A DNA stretch of 64,000 bases from Mesorhizobium sp. B2-7-1 (GCF_006440735.1 NZ_VFUA01000005.1:62001-126000), one strand, 5' to 3'; positions 7,934 to 16,866 are shown, counted from the first letter of the stretch. Numbers and translations are program-made. Notes: generated from the sequence alone by a model not told the origin.

Positions 7934-7963
7934 CAAAAAGAAAGCGCGGCTCGCGCCGCGCTT
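7934..7963 (-). terminator. Rho-independent terminator after mmsA
   Basis: AAGCGCGGC, loop TCGC, GCCGCGCTT form a perfect 9-bp stem 29 bases after the stop of the leftward aldehyde dehydrogenase gene. On the minus strand the stem is followed by TCTTTTTG. This is a strong intrinsic terminator. Confidence 0.85.
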
Positions 7964-7991
7964 CCTCAATGTTGACTTGGATGCCGTCCGC

Positions 7992-9488
7992 TCAGTTCAT
8001 CGTCGGGATGACGAACTCGGCGCCGTCCTTGATGCCCGACGGCCAGCGCGAGGTGACCGTCTTGGTCTTGGTGTAGAAGCGGAACGCGTCCGGGCCATGC
8101 TGGTTGAGATCGCCGAAGGACGACGCCTTCCAGCCGCCGAACGTGTAATAGGCGATCGGAACCGGGATCGGCACGTTGACGCCGACCATGCCGACCTGGA
8201 CTCTGGATGCGAAGTCGCGCGCCGCGTCGCCGTCGCGGGTGAAGATCGCGACGCCATTGCCCATCTCGTGGTCGTTGGCGAGCTTGATGGCATCCTCGTA
8301 GCGCGGCGCGCGCACCACCGAGAGCACCGGCCCGAAGATTTCTTCCTTGTAGATGCGCATGTCGGCCGTGACGTTGTCGAACAGGCAGCCGCCCATATAG
8401 TAGCCGTTCTCATAGCCCTGCATCTTGAAGCCGCGGCCGTCGACGACGAGCTTGGCACCTTCCTTGACGCCGATGTCGACATAGCCCTTGACGCGCTCCA
8501 GCGCTTGGCGCGTCACCAGCGGGCCGAAATCGGCCGCCGAATCCGTCGACGGGCCGACCTTCAGGCTTTCGACGCGCGGCACCAGCTTTTCCATCAGGCG
8601 GTTGGCGGTGTCGTTGCCGACCGGAACCGCCACCGAGATCGCCATGCAGCGCTCGCCGGCCGAGCCGTAACCGGCGCCGATCAGCGCATCGACCGTCTGG
8701 TCCATGTCGGCGTCGGGCATGATGATCATGTGGTTCTTGGCGCCGCCGAAGCACTGCACGCGCTTGCCGGCCGCGGTGCCGCGCGAATAGATGTAGTGGG
8801 CGATCGGCGTCGAGCCGACGAAGCCGATGGCCTTGATGTCCGGATCGTCGAGGATGGCGTCGACCACTTCCTTGTCGCCGTTGACGACGTTGAGGATACC
8901 GGCCGGCAGGCCCGCCTCGAGGAACAGTTCGGCAATGCGGATCGGCACGCCCGGATCGCGCTCGGACGGCTTCAGGATGAAGGCGTTGCCGCAAGCGATG
9001 GCCGGCGCGATCTTCCACAGCGGGATCATCGCCGGGAAGTTGAACGGGGTGATGCCGGCGACGACGCCGAGCGGCTGGCGCATCGAATAGACGTCGATGC
9101 CGGGGCCGGCGCCGTCGGTGAACTCGCCCTTCATCATATGCGGGGCGCCGATGCAGACCTCGACCACTTCGAGGCCGCGCTGGATGTCGCCGCGCGCATC
9201 GGCGATGGTCTTGCCATGCTCGCGCGCCAAGATGTCGGCCAGTTCGTCATAGTCGCGGGCGACCAGCTCGAGGAATTTCATCAGCACGCGCACGCGGCGT
9301 TGCGGGTTGGTGGCGGCCCATTTCGGCTGCGCCGCCTTGGCGTTCTCGACCGCGGCGCGCAGTTCCGCCTGCGAGGCCAAAGCCACCGTGCCGCGCACGG
9401 AGCCGTCCATCGGCTGCATAACATCCTGCTTGCGGCCGCTGGTGCCGGCGACACGCTTGCCGCCGATGAAATGACCGTATTCGATCAT
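7992..9488 (-). CDS. mmsA: CoA-acylating methylmalonate-semialdehyde dehydrogenase
   Basis: Converts (methyl)malonate semialdehyde plus CoA and NAD to propionyl- or acetyl-CoA, in valine, thymine or myo-inositol breakdown. The 498-residue protein begins MIEYGHFIGGKRV, has the subfamily motif FGGAKNHMIIMPDADMD and the catalytic Cys in GSAGERCMAIS (about residue 285). Length and motifs match MmsA/IolA and not hydroxyproline 2-oxoglutarate-semialdehyde dehydrogenase. The start ATG at 9486-9488 follows GGGAGAG. It is divergent from a LysR gene across a 364-base region with a long palindromic repeat. Confidence 0.93.
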   Translation of the reverse strand: MIEYGHFIGGKRVAGTSGRKQDVMQPMDGSVRGTVALASQAELRAAVENAKAAQPKWAATNPQRRVRVLMKFLELVARDYDELADILAREHGKTIADARGDIQRGLEVVEVCIGAPHMMKGEFTDGAGPGIDVYSMRQPLGVVAGITPFNFPAMIPLWKIAPAIACGNAFILKPSERDPGVPIRIAELFLEAGLPAGILNVVNGDKEVVDAILDDPDIKAIGFVGSTPIAHYIYSRGTAAGKRVQCFGGAKNHMIIMPDADMDQTVDALIGAGYGSAGERCMAISVAVPVGNDTANRLMEKLVPRVESLKVGPSTDSAADFGPLVTRQALERVKGYVDIGVKEGAKLVVDGRGFKMQGYENGYYMGGCLFDNVTADMRIYKEEIFGPVLSVVRAPRYEDAIKLANDHEMGNGVAIFTRDGDAARDFASRVQVGMVGVNVPIPVPIAYYTFGGWKASSFGDLNQHGPDAFRFYTKTKTVTSRWPSGIKDGAEFVIPTMN

Positions 9489-9654
9489 GCTTCTCTCCCT
9501 TGTTTGGTGATGGCGTATTCTCCGCCTTTGCGGCGGCGATGGCAACGCGAGGAAGATCGCAACCGTTGTGCGAAAAATAGACAACAACGATGGAGTGTGC
9601 ATTAATTGTCGCAAATGGCGACATGCCGAAAGGATCGAAGGTTGTGCTCCTTCA

Positions 9655-9812
9655 CACCCCCCTCTGTCCTGCCGGACATCTCCCTCGCAAGGGGGGAGAT
9701 CAGCCGTTCCTTCGATGGCGCTTCTCTTTCGTCGCTGAAGATTGGCGAAAGCGGGTGTGACGTCCAATCTCCCCCCTTGCGAGGGAGATGGCCGGCAGGC
9801 CAGAGGGGGGTG
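9655..9812. repeat. 158-bp palindromic repeat, family C copy 1
   Basis: Long inverted repeat. The left arm begins CACCCCCCTCTGTCCTGCCG and includes TCTCCCTCGCAAGGGGGGAGAT; the right arm is the complement and ends GGCCAGAGGGGGGTG. The centre contains GATTGGCGAAAGC. The same arms and the same centre occur in the element at 27690-27853. It fills most of the 364-base gap between mmsA and its LysR gene and ends 40 bases before the LysR start, so it may influence that transcript. Confidence 0.88.
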
Positions 9813-9852
9813 GGCGGGAACTCGGCGCCCGCGACTAATCAGGACCATCCCC

Positions 9853-10734
9853 ATGAACTGGGATGACGTCCGCATCTTCCTCGCCGTGGCGCGCGCCGGG
9901 CAGATCCTCGGCGCGGCGAAACGCCTGGAGCTCAACCACGCGACCGTCTCGCGCCGCATCGTCGCGCTCGAGGAGGCGCTCAGGACAAAGCTATTCCGCC
10001 GGCTGACCACCGGCAGCGAACTGACCCCGGCCGGCGAGCGCTTCCTCGACATAGCCGAGCGCATGGAAGGCGACATGATCGCCGCGCGCTCGACCATCGC
10101 CGGCGAGGGCGACGACGTTTCGGGAACCGTGCGCATCGGCGCGCCCGACGGCTTTGGCGTTGCTTTCCTGGCCAAGCGGCTTGGCGAACTGACGGCGCTG
10201 CACCGTGAGCTCACCATCCAGCTCGTGCCGGTGCCGCGCTCCTTCTCGCTGTCCAGGCGCGAGGCCGATATCGCGATCACCGTCGAGCGGCCGACCGAGG
10301 GCCGGCTGGTGGCGGGCAAGCTGGTCGACTATACGCTGGGGCTCTTCGCCTCGCGCGCCTATGCCGAGGCCAACGGCCTGCCCGAAACGCCGGCCGAGCT
10401 CGGCCGGCACACGCTGATCGGCTACGTGCCGGACCTCATCGTCAGCCCCTCGCTGGACTATGCCGCCGAGTTCAGCCCCGAATGGCGCACCAGCTTTGCC
10501 ATCTCCTCGGCGCTCGGCCAGGCCGAGGCGGTGCGCGCCGGCGCCGGCATCGGCATCCTGCACACATTCGTCGCCCGTTCGATGCCGGAGCTGGTGCCGG
10601 TCGACATCGTCGCGCCCATCCGCCGCGCCTACTGGCTGGTCTATCATGAATCGGTGAGGCCGCTGCGCCGCGTCCAGCTCGTCGCCAACTTCATTACTAG
10701 GGCGGTGGAACGCGAGCGCAGTCTTTTTGTCTAG
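9853..10734 (+). CDS. LysR-family transcriptional regulator
   Basis: LysR-type regulator of 293 residues with an N-terminal helix-turn-helix (MNWDDVRIFLAVARAGQILGAAKRLELNHATVSRRI) and a periplasmic-binding-protein-like effector domain from about residue 90 (SGTVRIGAPDGFG). It is divergent from mmsA and probably controls it in response to a branched-chain or inositol catabolite (inference). The ATG at 9853 is the family start; the frame upstream runs into the repeat. Its stop is the TAG of a CTAGGGCATGATC sequence that may be the edge of another, degraded repeat. Confidence 0.9.
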   Translation: MNWDDVRIFLAVARAGQILGAAKRLELNHATVSRRIVALEEALRTKLFRRLTTGSELTPAGERFLDIAERMEGDMIAARSTIAGEGDDVSGTVRIGAPDGFGVAFLAKRLGELTALHRELTIQLVPVPRSFSLSRREADIAITVERPTEGRLVAGKLVDYTLGLFASRAYAEANGLPETPAELGRHTLIGYVPDLIVSPSLDYAAEFSPEWRTSFAISSALGQAEAVRAGAGIGILHTFVARSMPELVPVDIVAPIRRAYWLVYHESVRPLRRVQLVANFITRAVERERSLFV

Positions 10735-10851
10735 GGCATGATCTAGCTAGGACCGCTTAGGCGAAACGTTCCCCGGCACAAAAATCTTGATCGGTCGGCT
10801 CTGTTTGCATTGGCAGGCGGCATGCCTTGGAGATTGGCCGAAACAGTCCGG

Positions 10852-11038
10852 CCTCGTCATCCACGGGCGGAGCAAGGAGCGTAGCGACGCGCGCAGACCC
10901 GAGGATCCATTCCGTGACGCATGAGCGCTGCCGCGGTGCAGAATTCTGCTCCGCTGCGTCCTACGATCAGGGTCACGGAATGGATTCCAGGGTCTCCGCG
11001 ACGCCGCTTCGCGGCTGCTCCGCCCTGGAATGACGAGG
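10852..11038. repeat. 187-bp inverted repeat, family E
   Basis: Outer arms are CCTCGTCATCCACGGGCGGA on the left and TCCGCCCTGGAATGACGAGG on the right, near-perfect complements. Inside are further short palindromes (ATTCCGTGAC near the left, GTCACGGAAT near the right). It lies between the convergent LysR gene and the gene at 11149-11724. No other copy is seen in the window, but the architecture is that of rhizobial dispersed repeats. It explains several spurious small frames here. Confidence 0.8.
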
Positions 11039-11148
11039 TTGGGAGGCTTCTGCCGATCCCCAACGTCGGTGCTGACTTCACCGAAATGGACGGTGGAAAT
11101 CTTGCCCGCCGACAGGCCTGCAACCTTTCGGGTCCCTGCTTTGAGGGA

Positions 11149-11724
11149 CTAATCCGCGTCGAGCACGAACGAGCTCACGATCTTACTGGCCTCATCCGCC
11201 AGCGGCGCCCATTTGCGCGCCGCCTCGTCAGCGCTGTCGCCCGCGACCCCGCAATTGGCGAGGCCGTAGCGCGTGCCGCGCAGCGAGATCGCGACCTCGG
11301 CATGACCGTAGAAATCGACGTCGCTATCGCTGTAGTGAAAATCCATCTCGGCGATCCGCACCGGATAGCCGTCGGGGAGCCGCGCCAGCCTGTCCTTGCT
11401 GAACTGGGCGGTCCCAAACGCGGCCCCGACCATTTTCTGCCAGCTATCCATGGACCAGTCCTTCTCGATATAGGTCTTGGGGTCGCGCGGCATATTTGGA
11501 TCGAGCGGATCGTTGAGGCCCGCCGACACCCGGCAGACAAGGCCCTTTTCGCCGGACTTGACCTTGAGCTTTATCGAGTTGCCCGGCGTCGCTTCATTCG
11601 TCCATTCTTCCGGATAGGTCAGTGAAAAGCCATCGTCCGTGTCGTGGACGGTCTTGTTGGCGGCAGAGGCCGCCGAAGCACCGATCAGGCCGACCGTCGC
11701 CGTCGTCAACAAAAACAGACGCAT
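11149..11724 (-). CDS. Secreted protein of unknown function
   Basis: Predicted 191-residue exported protein with a signal peptide (MRLFLLTTATVGLIGASAASA). The mature part contains HDTDDGFSLTYPEEWTNE, which resembles the opening strand of PsbP/LpqN-like or DcrB-like folds, found in periplasmic proteins with no catalytic function assigned. I do not recognise a specific family. Two cysteines occur in the mature protein. The ATG at 11722-11724 is chosen because the signal peptide starts there. It is divergent from the phospholipase A2-like gene across about 145 bases. Confidence 0.75.
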   Translation of the reverse strand: MRLFLLTTATVGLIGASAASAANKTVHDTDDGFSLTYPEEWTNEATPGNSIKLKVKSGEKGLVCRVSAGLNDPLDPNMPRDPKTYIEKDWSMDSWQKMVGAAFGTAQFSKDRLARLPDGYPVRIAEMDFHYSDSDVDFYGHAEVAISLRGTRYGLANCGVAGDSADEAARKWAPLADEASKIVSSFVLDAD

Positions 11725-11870
11725 CCCGAACTCCCTCGCCGCTGCCGACCTTATCACGGGCAGTTGGTGGTTGCCGCCTTGCCTCCGCCACAAATTCAGC
11801 GAGTGTGGCACCAGCGCTTCGCCATACTGTGGCCGGGCGAGGGGATAATTCTTGCAACGCCGGCGGGGAA

Positions 11871-12311
11871 ATGCGAGCCGTTCTTGCCATTCTGCCGCTG
11901 TTTTTACTGTCCGACTGCGCCAATCCCTGGACGAACGTTCCGGAAGCGGAGCTGCCGAAGCCGATCCGCTATGCCATGTCGCGCCCCTCGCCTTTCGTCA
12001 TCGGCAATTATTGCGGCCCGGGCACGCGCACCGGCGATCTGTCGGCCAGACCGGTCGACCGTCTCGATGCCGCCTGCCGGGTCCACGACGCCTGCTACAT
12101 TGCGAGGCACAATCATTGCGACTGCGACGGCGCGCTCGTCGCTTCCGCAAGGACGATACGTGACGACAGCACCGCCCCGCGCAAAATGCGAAACGAGGCC
12201 GAATTGCTGATCGCCACCTTCGCATTTCCCCTCTGCAGGATCCTCCCGCAAGGCTTCATGCCGCCGCGCGACCCGGCTCAACTCAAGGCCATGAACGGGA
12301 AGACCGGATGA
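11871..12311 (+). CDS. Phospholipase A2-like secreted protein
   Basis: A 146-residue exported protein with the core of the secretory phospholipase A2 fold. YCGPGTRTGD (residues 47-56) corresponds to the calcium-binding loop and DAACRVHDACY (67-76) to the catalytic helix, with His72 and Asp73 in the usual positions. Extra cysteines (HNHCDCD) fit the disulfide-rich fold. The N-terminus has a hydrophobic signal ending LLSDC; Asp before the Cys is atypical for a lipobox, so plain secretion is also possible. The stop overlaps the start of the PLD-family gene (ATGA). The second catalytic-network Asp cannot be assigned with confidence. Likely cleaves the sn-2 ester of phospholipids, inferred from motif only. 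Confidence 0.75.
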   Translation: MRAVLAILPLFLLSDCANPWTNVPEAELPKPIRYAMSRPSPFVIGNYCGPGTRTGDLSARPVDRLDAACRVHDACYIARHNHCDCDGALVASARTIRDDSTAPRKMRNEAELLIATFAFPLCRILPQGFMPPRDPAQLKAMNGKTG

Positions 12312-14470
12312 GTGTCAGGTCGGCCATCACCAAGGCTTTGGCTGGACTGGCGCTAACGGCGCTGGCGAGCTGCGCCGGCATGCCCGGGCATTCGGCCTGC
12401 GCCTTCTTTCCGGGCGATGACGCCTGCGGCAGCCTGCCCGTCTCGGCGGATAGCAGCGGCACCGAGATCGCCGGGGCCCACTATTTCGCGAGCGACGGCA
12501 ACAGCGCCTATGAGAAACAGTTCCAGGCGCTGCTTGCCCAAAGCCGCCTCGATGCGCTCGACCGCGCCAACGGCACCGGCCGCTTCGGCCGCGACTGGCG
12601 CGATGTCCAAAACAGCGGCTTCCACGCAACCTATCCGGCGCTGCAACGGCTGGCCAAACCGCTCGACAAGACGGAACTCACGCCGACGCCAGGCAAGCCG
12701 GGCGAAGGCCGGTTCACCGGGCGCTGGCGCATGTCGCGGCAGACGCTCTATCTCGATGCCGCCGCGCGGCCTTCGGCGCCCAAGACCTTCAGCTTCTCGG
12801 GCCTTGAGGCGCGCTCGGTCGAGATCGTGCTGCGCCAGGCAGGACAACAGCCCGTCGACATCGGCGGCACCTGCGACGGTCCGCTCGCGATCCGCGCGTC
12901 GGGACGATCCATCACGGTCGCCAAGGCCATGCCATTCCATTTGAGCCTGCCGGTCTTCGAGAGCTCCGTCAGCCTGTTTCCGGACCAGGCGCTGACCCGC
13001 TGCGATCTGCGCGTCGGCTCCACCCTGGCCCCAGCCGGCGCGCCGCTGACCTTGCTGCGCGAGGAGATCGCCGATCCCTGGATCGCGGGGCTCGACAGCC
13101 GCTACGACCGCTGCCCGGTTCCCAATCCGGCAGGAATGGAGGAGCTCGACCGCGTCTTTTATGCCAGCCGCTGGCTGTCGCAGACCTGCGCCCTGCCGCT
13201 CAGGAGCCCGACCCTGCTGCGCAAGTCGCGCGACGGTTTCAACGCCAAGGTCGAGGCCCTGCTCGGCAGGACGCTGCCGGACAGCGCCTTCGACAAGGCC
13301 GATCCCGAACTGCCGCTCGATTTCTCCAACGCGCCGAAGCTCAGGCTGATCTATCTGTCGTCGCTGGAGTTCAAGGCGGATTTCTCCGGCCGCATCATGG
13401 AGCGGCTGGTCCGCCATCACGCCGCACTTGGCACCAAGGTCCGCATCGTGGTGACCGACGTGCTGGAACGGGAGAAGGACGACGCCATGCTGCACCGGCT
13501 GGCGGCGGAGTTCCCCAATGTCCAATTGCAGGAATATCGCTGGCAGGCGGACCACGGCGCGCCGTTCGACGAGCAGATCTCGCAGTTGCACAAGGTTCAC
13601 CATGTCAAGATGCTGGCGACGCTGGCCGAGCAGCCCGGACGCTCGCGCGTCATCATCGGCGGCCGCAACATCCATGACGGTTTTCTGTTCCACAAGCCGG
13701 TCGACCTGACCCGCTATCCGGACCTGGAGCAGTATGGCAAGACCGACGGCTTCTCGCTGAATTACTATTCCAACTGGAGCGATTTCGACATCGAGATCGC
13801 CGACCCGGCAACCGTCGAGACACTGGCCGCGCATCTGTCGACCGTCTGGCTGCGCGACGCCGACACCAATTTGTCGCGGCCGTTTTCCATTCCGGTCCGG
13901 TCCATAGCTGCCCCGCGCGGCGTGGCGCGGCATTTCATTTCCGTGCCCTACGAGGATGGGCACGCGCTGGAAGCCTATTTCGTCGAGCTGATCGACACCG
14001 CCGAGCATCGCATCGAGATCGTCAATCCCTATCTCAACCTGACGCCCGATATCGCCCGGGCCTTCGATCGGGCGCTGGCCAGGGGCGTGAAGATCGACGT
14101 CGTCGGCCGTATCGACCTCAAGGGCGACATCGGCGGCCGGTTCCTCACCGCGCTCAACAAGCTGTTCGTCGAGAAATATGGCGACCGCATCAACATCCGC
14201 GAGTTCAAGGCGCCCGATGTCGTCTTGCATTCCAAGATCATGATGATCGACGAAAGGCTGGTCGCCATCTCCTCGGTCAACCTCAACAACCGCAGCTTCT
14301 TCCACGACTCGGAGAACGGCATGGTCGTGCTCGATCCGGCTTTCTATCGCCGCATGAAGCCGGTCTATGACGATTACCTCGCCCATTCCCGCCCGGTCGC
14401 CACCAACGTCACGATCGGCTGGGCCTACCGGCTGCTGTTCAGCGACATCTGGGTCCGGGAGGCGTTTTGA
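12308..14470 (+). CDS. Phospholipase D family lipoprotein
   Basis: A 720-residue predicted lipoprotein: signal peptide with lipobox TALASC at residues 17-22. The C-terminal half has two PLD-superfamily lobes. The second has a perfect HxKxxxxD motif (HSKIMMID, from His641) followed by SSVNLNNRS. The first has His432 and Lys434 (HVKMLATL) followed by GGRNIHDG, but lacks the usual Asp. The N-terminal 300 residues are unassigned. It overlaps the phospholipase A2-like gene by 4 bases. PLD-family enzymes cut or transfer phosphodiester bonds, as in phospholipase D or cardiolipin synthase; the lipoprotein signal places this one in the envelope. Substrate unknown. Confidence 0.82.
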   Translation: MSVRSAITKALAGLALTALASCAGMPGHSACAFFPGDDACGSLPVSADSSGTEIAGAHYFASDGNSAYEKQFQALLAQSRLDALDRANGTGRFGRDWRDVQNSGFHATYPALQRLAKPLDKTELTPTPGKPGEGRFTGRWRMSRQTLYLDAAARPSAPKTFSFSGLEARSVEIVLRQAGQQPVDIGGTCDGPLAIRASGRSITVAKAMPFHLSLPVFESSVSLFPDQALTRCDLRVGSTLAPAGAPLTLLREEIADPWIAGLDSRYDRCPVPNPAGMEELDRVFYASRWLSQTCALPLRSPTLLRKSRDGFNAKVEALLGRTLPDSAFDKADPELPLDFSNAPKLRLIYLSSLEFKADFSGRIMERLVRHHAALGTKVRIVVTDVLEREKDDAMLHRLAAEFPNVQLQEYRWQADHGAPFDEQISQLHKVHHVKMLATLAEQPGRSRVIIGGRNIHDGFLFHKPVDLTRYPDLEQYGKTDGFSLNYYSNWSDFDIEIADPATVETLAAHLSTVWLRDADTNLSRPFSIPVRSIAAPRGVARHFISVPYEDGHALEAYFVELIDTAEHRIEIVNPYLNLTPDIARAFDRALARGVKIDVVGRIDLKGDIGGRFLTALNKLFVEKYGDRINIREFKAPDVVLHSKIMMIDERLVAISSVNLNNRSFFHDSENGMVVLDPAFYRRMKPVYDDYLAHSRPVATNVTIGWAYRLLFSDIWVREAF

Positions 14471-14492
14471 ACGCCACCGCTCGACAGGAATT

Positions 14493-14636
14493 AAGGTGTA
14501 TCGAGATTCAGGTCAGGCCGAGTCGAAAATGACGTTCTCCGATAACCGGAGCGGAGCGTACTTGAAGTACGTGAGCACCGGAAGCGCAGGAGATCGGCAT
14601 TTGCAGGCCGGCATCACCTGAATACCGACACACCTT
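14493..14636. repeat. 144-bp palindromic repeat, family A copy 1, between convergent genes
   Basis: Near-perfect palindrome with arms AAGGTGTATCGAGATTCAGG and CCTGAATACCGACACACCTT. The centre contains GGAGCGGAGCGTACTTGAAG and GTACGTGAGCACCGGAAGCG. It occupies the space between the stop of the PLD-family gene and the stop of dadA, ending on the first two bases of the dadA stop triplet. A second copy with the same arms and centre lies at 59521-59664. When transcribed it would form a long hairpin and could serve as a bidirectional terminator or RNA-processing site. Confidence 0.9.
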
Positions 14637-15897
14637 AGATGGGCTTCAGATACCGCTCGGGGCTCAGATCGCGCGCGTTGATCTCCGGCACCCGGTTGGA
14701 CATGATGTCGGCCAGCACCTTTGCCGAGCCGCAGGCCATGGTCCAGCCGAGCGTGCCGTGGCCGGTGTTGAGATAGAGGTTGGCAACCTCGCTTAGCCCG
14801 ATCAAGGGCGGCCCGTCCGGCGTCATCGGCCGCAAGCCGCACCAGAAGCTCGCCGCCTTGAGGTCGCCGCCGCCGGGGAAGAGATCGCCGACCGAGTGCT
14901 CGAGCGTGCGGCGGCGCGATTCATGCAGGCGAAGATCGTAGCCTGAAATCTCCGCGGTGCCGCCGACGCGGATGCGGTCGCCGAGCCTGGTGATCGCCAC
15001 CTTGTAGGTCTCGTCCATGACGGTCGACACGGGTGCTGCCTCGGCATCGCTGATCGGCACGGTGATCGAATAGCCCTTCACCGGATAGACCGGGATCGGC
15101 CGCCCCAGCGTGCGCATGAATTGCGCCGAATAGCTGCCCATCGCCATCACGAAGGCGTCCGCGGATTTCCATCCGGTATCGGTAAGGACATTGGTGAGGC
15201 GGTTGCGGTTCCTGACAATTTTCCGGATGGTCGAGCCGTATTCGAAGGTCACGCCGCGCGCCACGCACAATTCGGCGAGCTTGTCGGTGAACATCTTGCA
15301 GTCGCCGGTCTCGTCGCCCGGAAGCCTGAGGCCGCCGACGAATTTGTCGCGCACCGCGGCAAGCGCCGGCTCGGCCGCGATACAGCCGTCGCGGTCGAGG
15401 ATCTCGTAAGGCACGCCATATTTCTTCAGCACCTCGACGTCGCCGCCGGTGCCGTCGAGCTGCTTCTGCTTGCGGAAGAGCTGCAGCGTGCCTTTGGTCC
15501 GTTCGTCGTAAGTGATGCCGGTCGCCTCGCGCAGCGCCTTCAGCGTGTCGCGACTGTATTCGGCAAGCGGCACCATGCGCGACTTGTTGAGCGCGTAGCG
15601 CTCGGCCGTGCAATTGCGCAGCATCTTGAGGAGCCACGTCCACATATTCGGGTCGAAGGCAGGCCGCACCACCAGCGGGCCGTACTTCATCAGCAGCCAT
15701 TTGACGGCTTTGACCGGAATGCCGGGCCCGGCCCAGGGCGAGGCATAGCCCGGCGATACTTCGCCGGCATTGGCGAAGCTGGTTTCGAGCGCCGGCCCCG
15801 GCTGGCGATCGTAGACGGTCACTTCGTGGCCGGCCTCTGCGAGGAAGTAGGCGGTGGTGACCCCGATCACGCCGCCGCCCAGCACGATAACTTTCAT
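14635..15897 (-). CDS. dadA: D-amino acid dehydrogenase small subunit
   Basis: Membrane-associated flavoprotein that oxidatively deaminates D-alanine and other D-amino acids, feeding electrons to the respiratory chain. The 420-residue protein starts [31 protein letters not shown] (FAD-binding motif) and has the DadA signature blocks [22 protein letters not shown] and [16 protein letters not shown], with the C-terminal [15 protein letters not shown]. Length fits DadA. The gene is last in a leftward series alr, two Rnk-type genes, dadA, which fits D-alanine catabolism (racemase plus dehydrogenase). Its stop codon meets the palindromic repeat at 14493-14636. Confidence 0.94.
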   Translation of the reverse strand: MKVIVLGGGVIGVTTAYFLAEAGHEVTVYDRQPGPALETSFANAGEVSPGYASPWAGPGIPVKAVKWLLMKYGPLVVRPAFDPNMWTWLLKMLRNCTAERYALNKSRMVPLAEYSRDTLKALREATGITYDERTKGTLQLFRKQKQLDGTGGDVEVLKKYGVPYEILDRDGCIAAEPALAAVRDKFVGGLRLPGDETGDCKMFTDKLAELCVARGVTFEYGSTIRKIVRNRNRLTNVLTDTGWKSADAFVMAMGSYSAQFMRTLGRPIPVYPVKGYSITVPISDAEAAPVSTVMDETYKVAITRLGDRIRVGGTAEISGYDLRLHESRRRTLEHSVGDLFPGGGDLKAASFWCGLRPMTPDGPPLIGLSEVANLYLNTGHGTLGWTMACGSAKVLADIMSNRVPEINARDLSPERYLKPI

Positions 15898-15919
15898 TCT
15901 ATGCTCCCTCAAAGGCCGA

Positions 15920-16456
15920 TCATGCCGCCGAAGGGCCCGGATCGTCCCCTTCTGTCTGCCGGATTTTGCCGCGCCCGCCAAGAGGCCAGGCATCGGCGGG
16001 TGCGCTGTGGACGAGCCTGAGGACATGGCGAGGCCGTTCGGCGGCGCGATCCTGCGCCGCTCGCTGCGCGGCCTCCGGCTGATAGGCCACATCCTCGAGA
16101 AGGACCTCCTCGGCAGGGCCGTCGGGCCGCTCGGCCAGCGCCGATTGGCCCGCTTTCATGCCAAGCAGGCAGAGGCCGCGCCACGTGGCGACTGGCAGGC
16201 CGGAGCCGACGGGAGCGGATGCTTCGGCCTGCACCAGCGTCCGTGTCTGCGACGAACCGCCGCCGATGCGGAAAGTCACCCGGCTGTTGAGCGTGGCGAG
16301 GTCGGACTCGACCGCCCCCGTCGCAATGACGCGGCTTTCGGCGAGCTTGCGTTCGAGCATCGGCGCGATCGGATCGGCAAACGCGCGGCGGCGCATCAGC
16401 ATCGCCTCGATCACCGCGAAGTCCCTGGCCGTCAGGCGGTAGACGGTCCTGGTCAT
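15920..16456 (-). CDS. Rnk/GreA-family protein, divergent second copy
   Basis: A 178-residue protein with a GreA/GreB C-terminal-type domain at about residues 50-105 ([31 protein letters not shown]) after a helical N-terminus ([13 protein letters not shown]). It resembles Rnk, a regulator of nucleoside diphosphate kinase that binds RNA polymerase near the secondary channel. The tail from about residue 110 is unrelated and of low complexity. Its start overlaps the stop of the preceding Rnk-type gene by 4 bases. More divergent than the upstream copy; no GreA-type acidic coiled-coil tip is present, so it should not stimulate transcript cleavage. Confidence 0.72.
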   Translation of the reverse strand: MTRTVYRLTARDFAVIEAMLMRRRAFADPIAPMLERKLAESRVIATGAVESDLATLNSRVTFRIGGGSSQTRTLVQAEASAPVGSGLPVATWRGLCLLGMKAGQSALAERPDGPAEEVLLEDVAYQPEAAQRAAQDRAAERPRHVLRLVHSAPADAWPLGGRGKIRQTEGDDPGPSAA

Positions 16457-16866
16457 GGCGCCCTCCGCGTTTGCTCGACGGCGTCGATCGTCGCCGAGAG
16501 AACCCGGCTGTCGCGGCTCCGCCAGGAGACCGTGCGGCCGGCGCGCGCGCCGATCAGCGCCGTTCCAAGCGGCGTCAGCACCGATATGCGTTTCTCGGCG
16601 ATGTCGGCCTCCGCCGGATAGACCAGCGTCACCTTCTGAGTACTTCCCTCGGGGTCGTGAAGCGTCACCGTCGAGCCCATCCGCACCACGTCGGCGGGCA
16701 TTGCCGCGTCAGTGGCGACCCTGGCGCGGTCCATCTCGGCAAGCAGGTCCTCGGCCATATCGGGCACACGCTCGAGAAAGGCCCTGGCGAGACTGCTCAG
16801 CCGGTCGTGATCCGCTGCGCTGACAAGGATGGTGTTTCGCGAACGCGATTGCGTTGCTGCATGCAT
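16453..16866 (-). CDS. rnk: Rnk/GreA-family nucleoside diphosphate kinase regulator
   Basis: A 137-residue protein. The N-terminal helix (VSAADHDRLSSLARAFLERVPDMAEDLLAEMDRA) and the C-terminal GreA/GreB-type barrel (MGSTVTLHDPEGSTQKVTLVYPAEADIAEKRISVLTPLGTALIGARAG) match Rnk. Rnk-type proteins bind RNA polymerase without cleavage activity. I prefer the ATG at 16864-16866, since GAGGT lies 6 bases upstream, over the ATG at 16878 or longer starts. The gene overlaps a second Rnk-like gene downstream and follows alr after 290 bases containing a strong hairpin. Confidence 0.85.
   Translation of the reverse strand: MHAATQSRSRNTILVSAADHDRLSSLARAFLERVPDMAEDLLAEMDRARVATDAAMPADVVRMGSTVTLHDPEGSTQKVTLVYPAEADIAEKRISVLTPLGTALIGARAGRTVSWRSRDSRVLSATIDAVEQTRRAP

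Noticed and set aside
7839..9605. 588-codon open frame opposite mmsA
   Set aside because: Shadow of mmsA, no recognisable domain.
10730..10790. Further repeat copy starting CTAGGGCATGATC after the LysR gene
   Set aside because: Similar to a known rhizobial CTAGAGCATGATC element at its edge, but the rest is too diverged to annotate as a repeat with confidence.
12353..14386. 677-codon open frame opposite the PLD-family gene
   Set aside because: Shadow; the plus-strand protein has a lipobox and HKD motifs.
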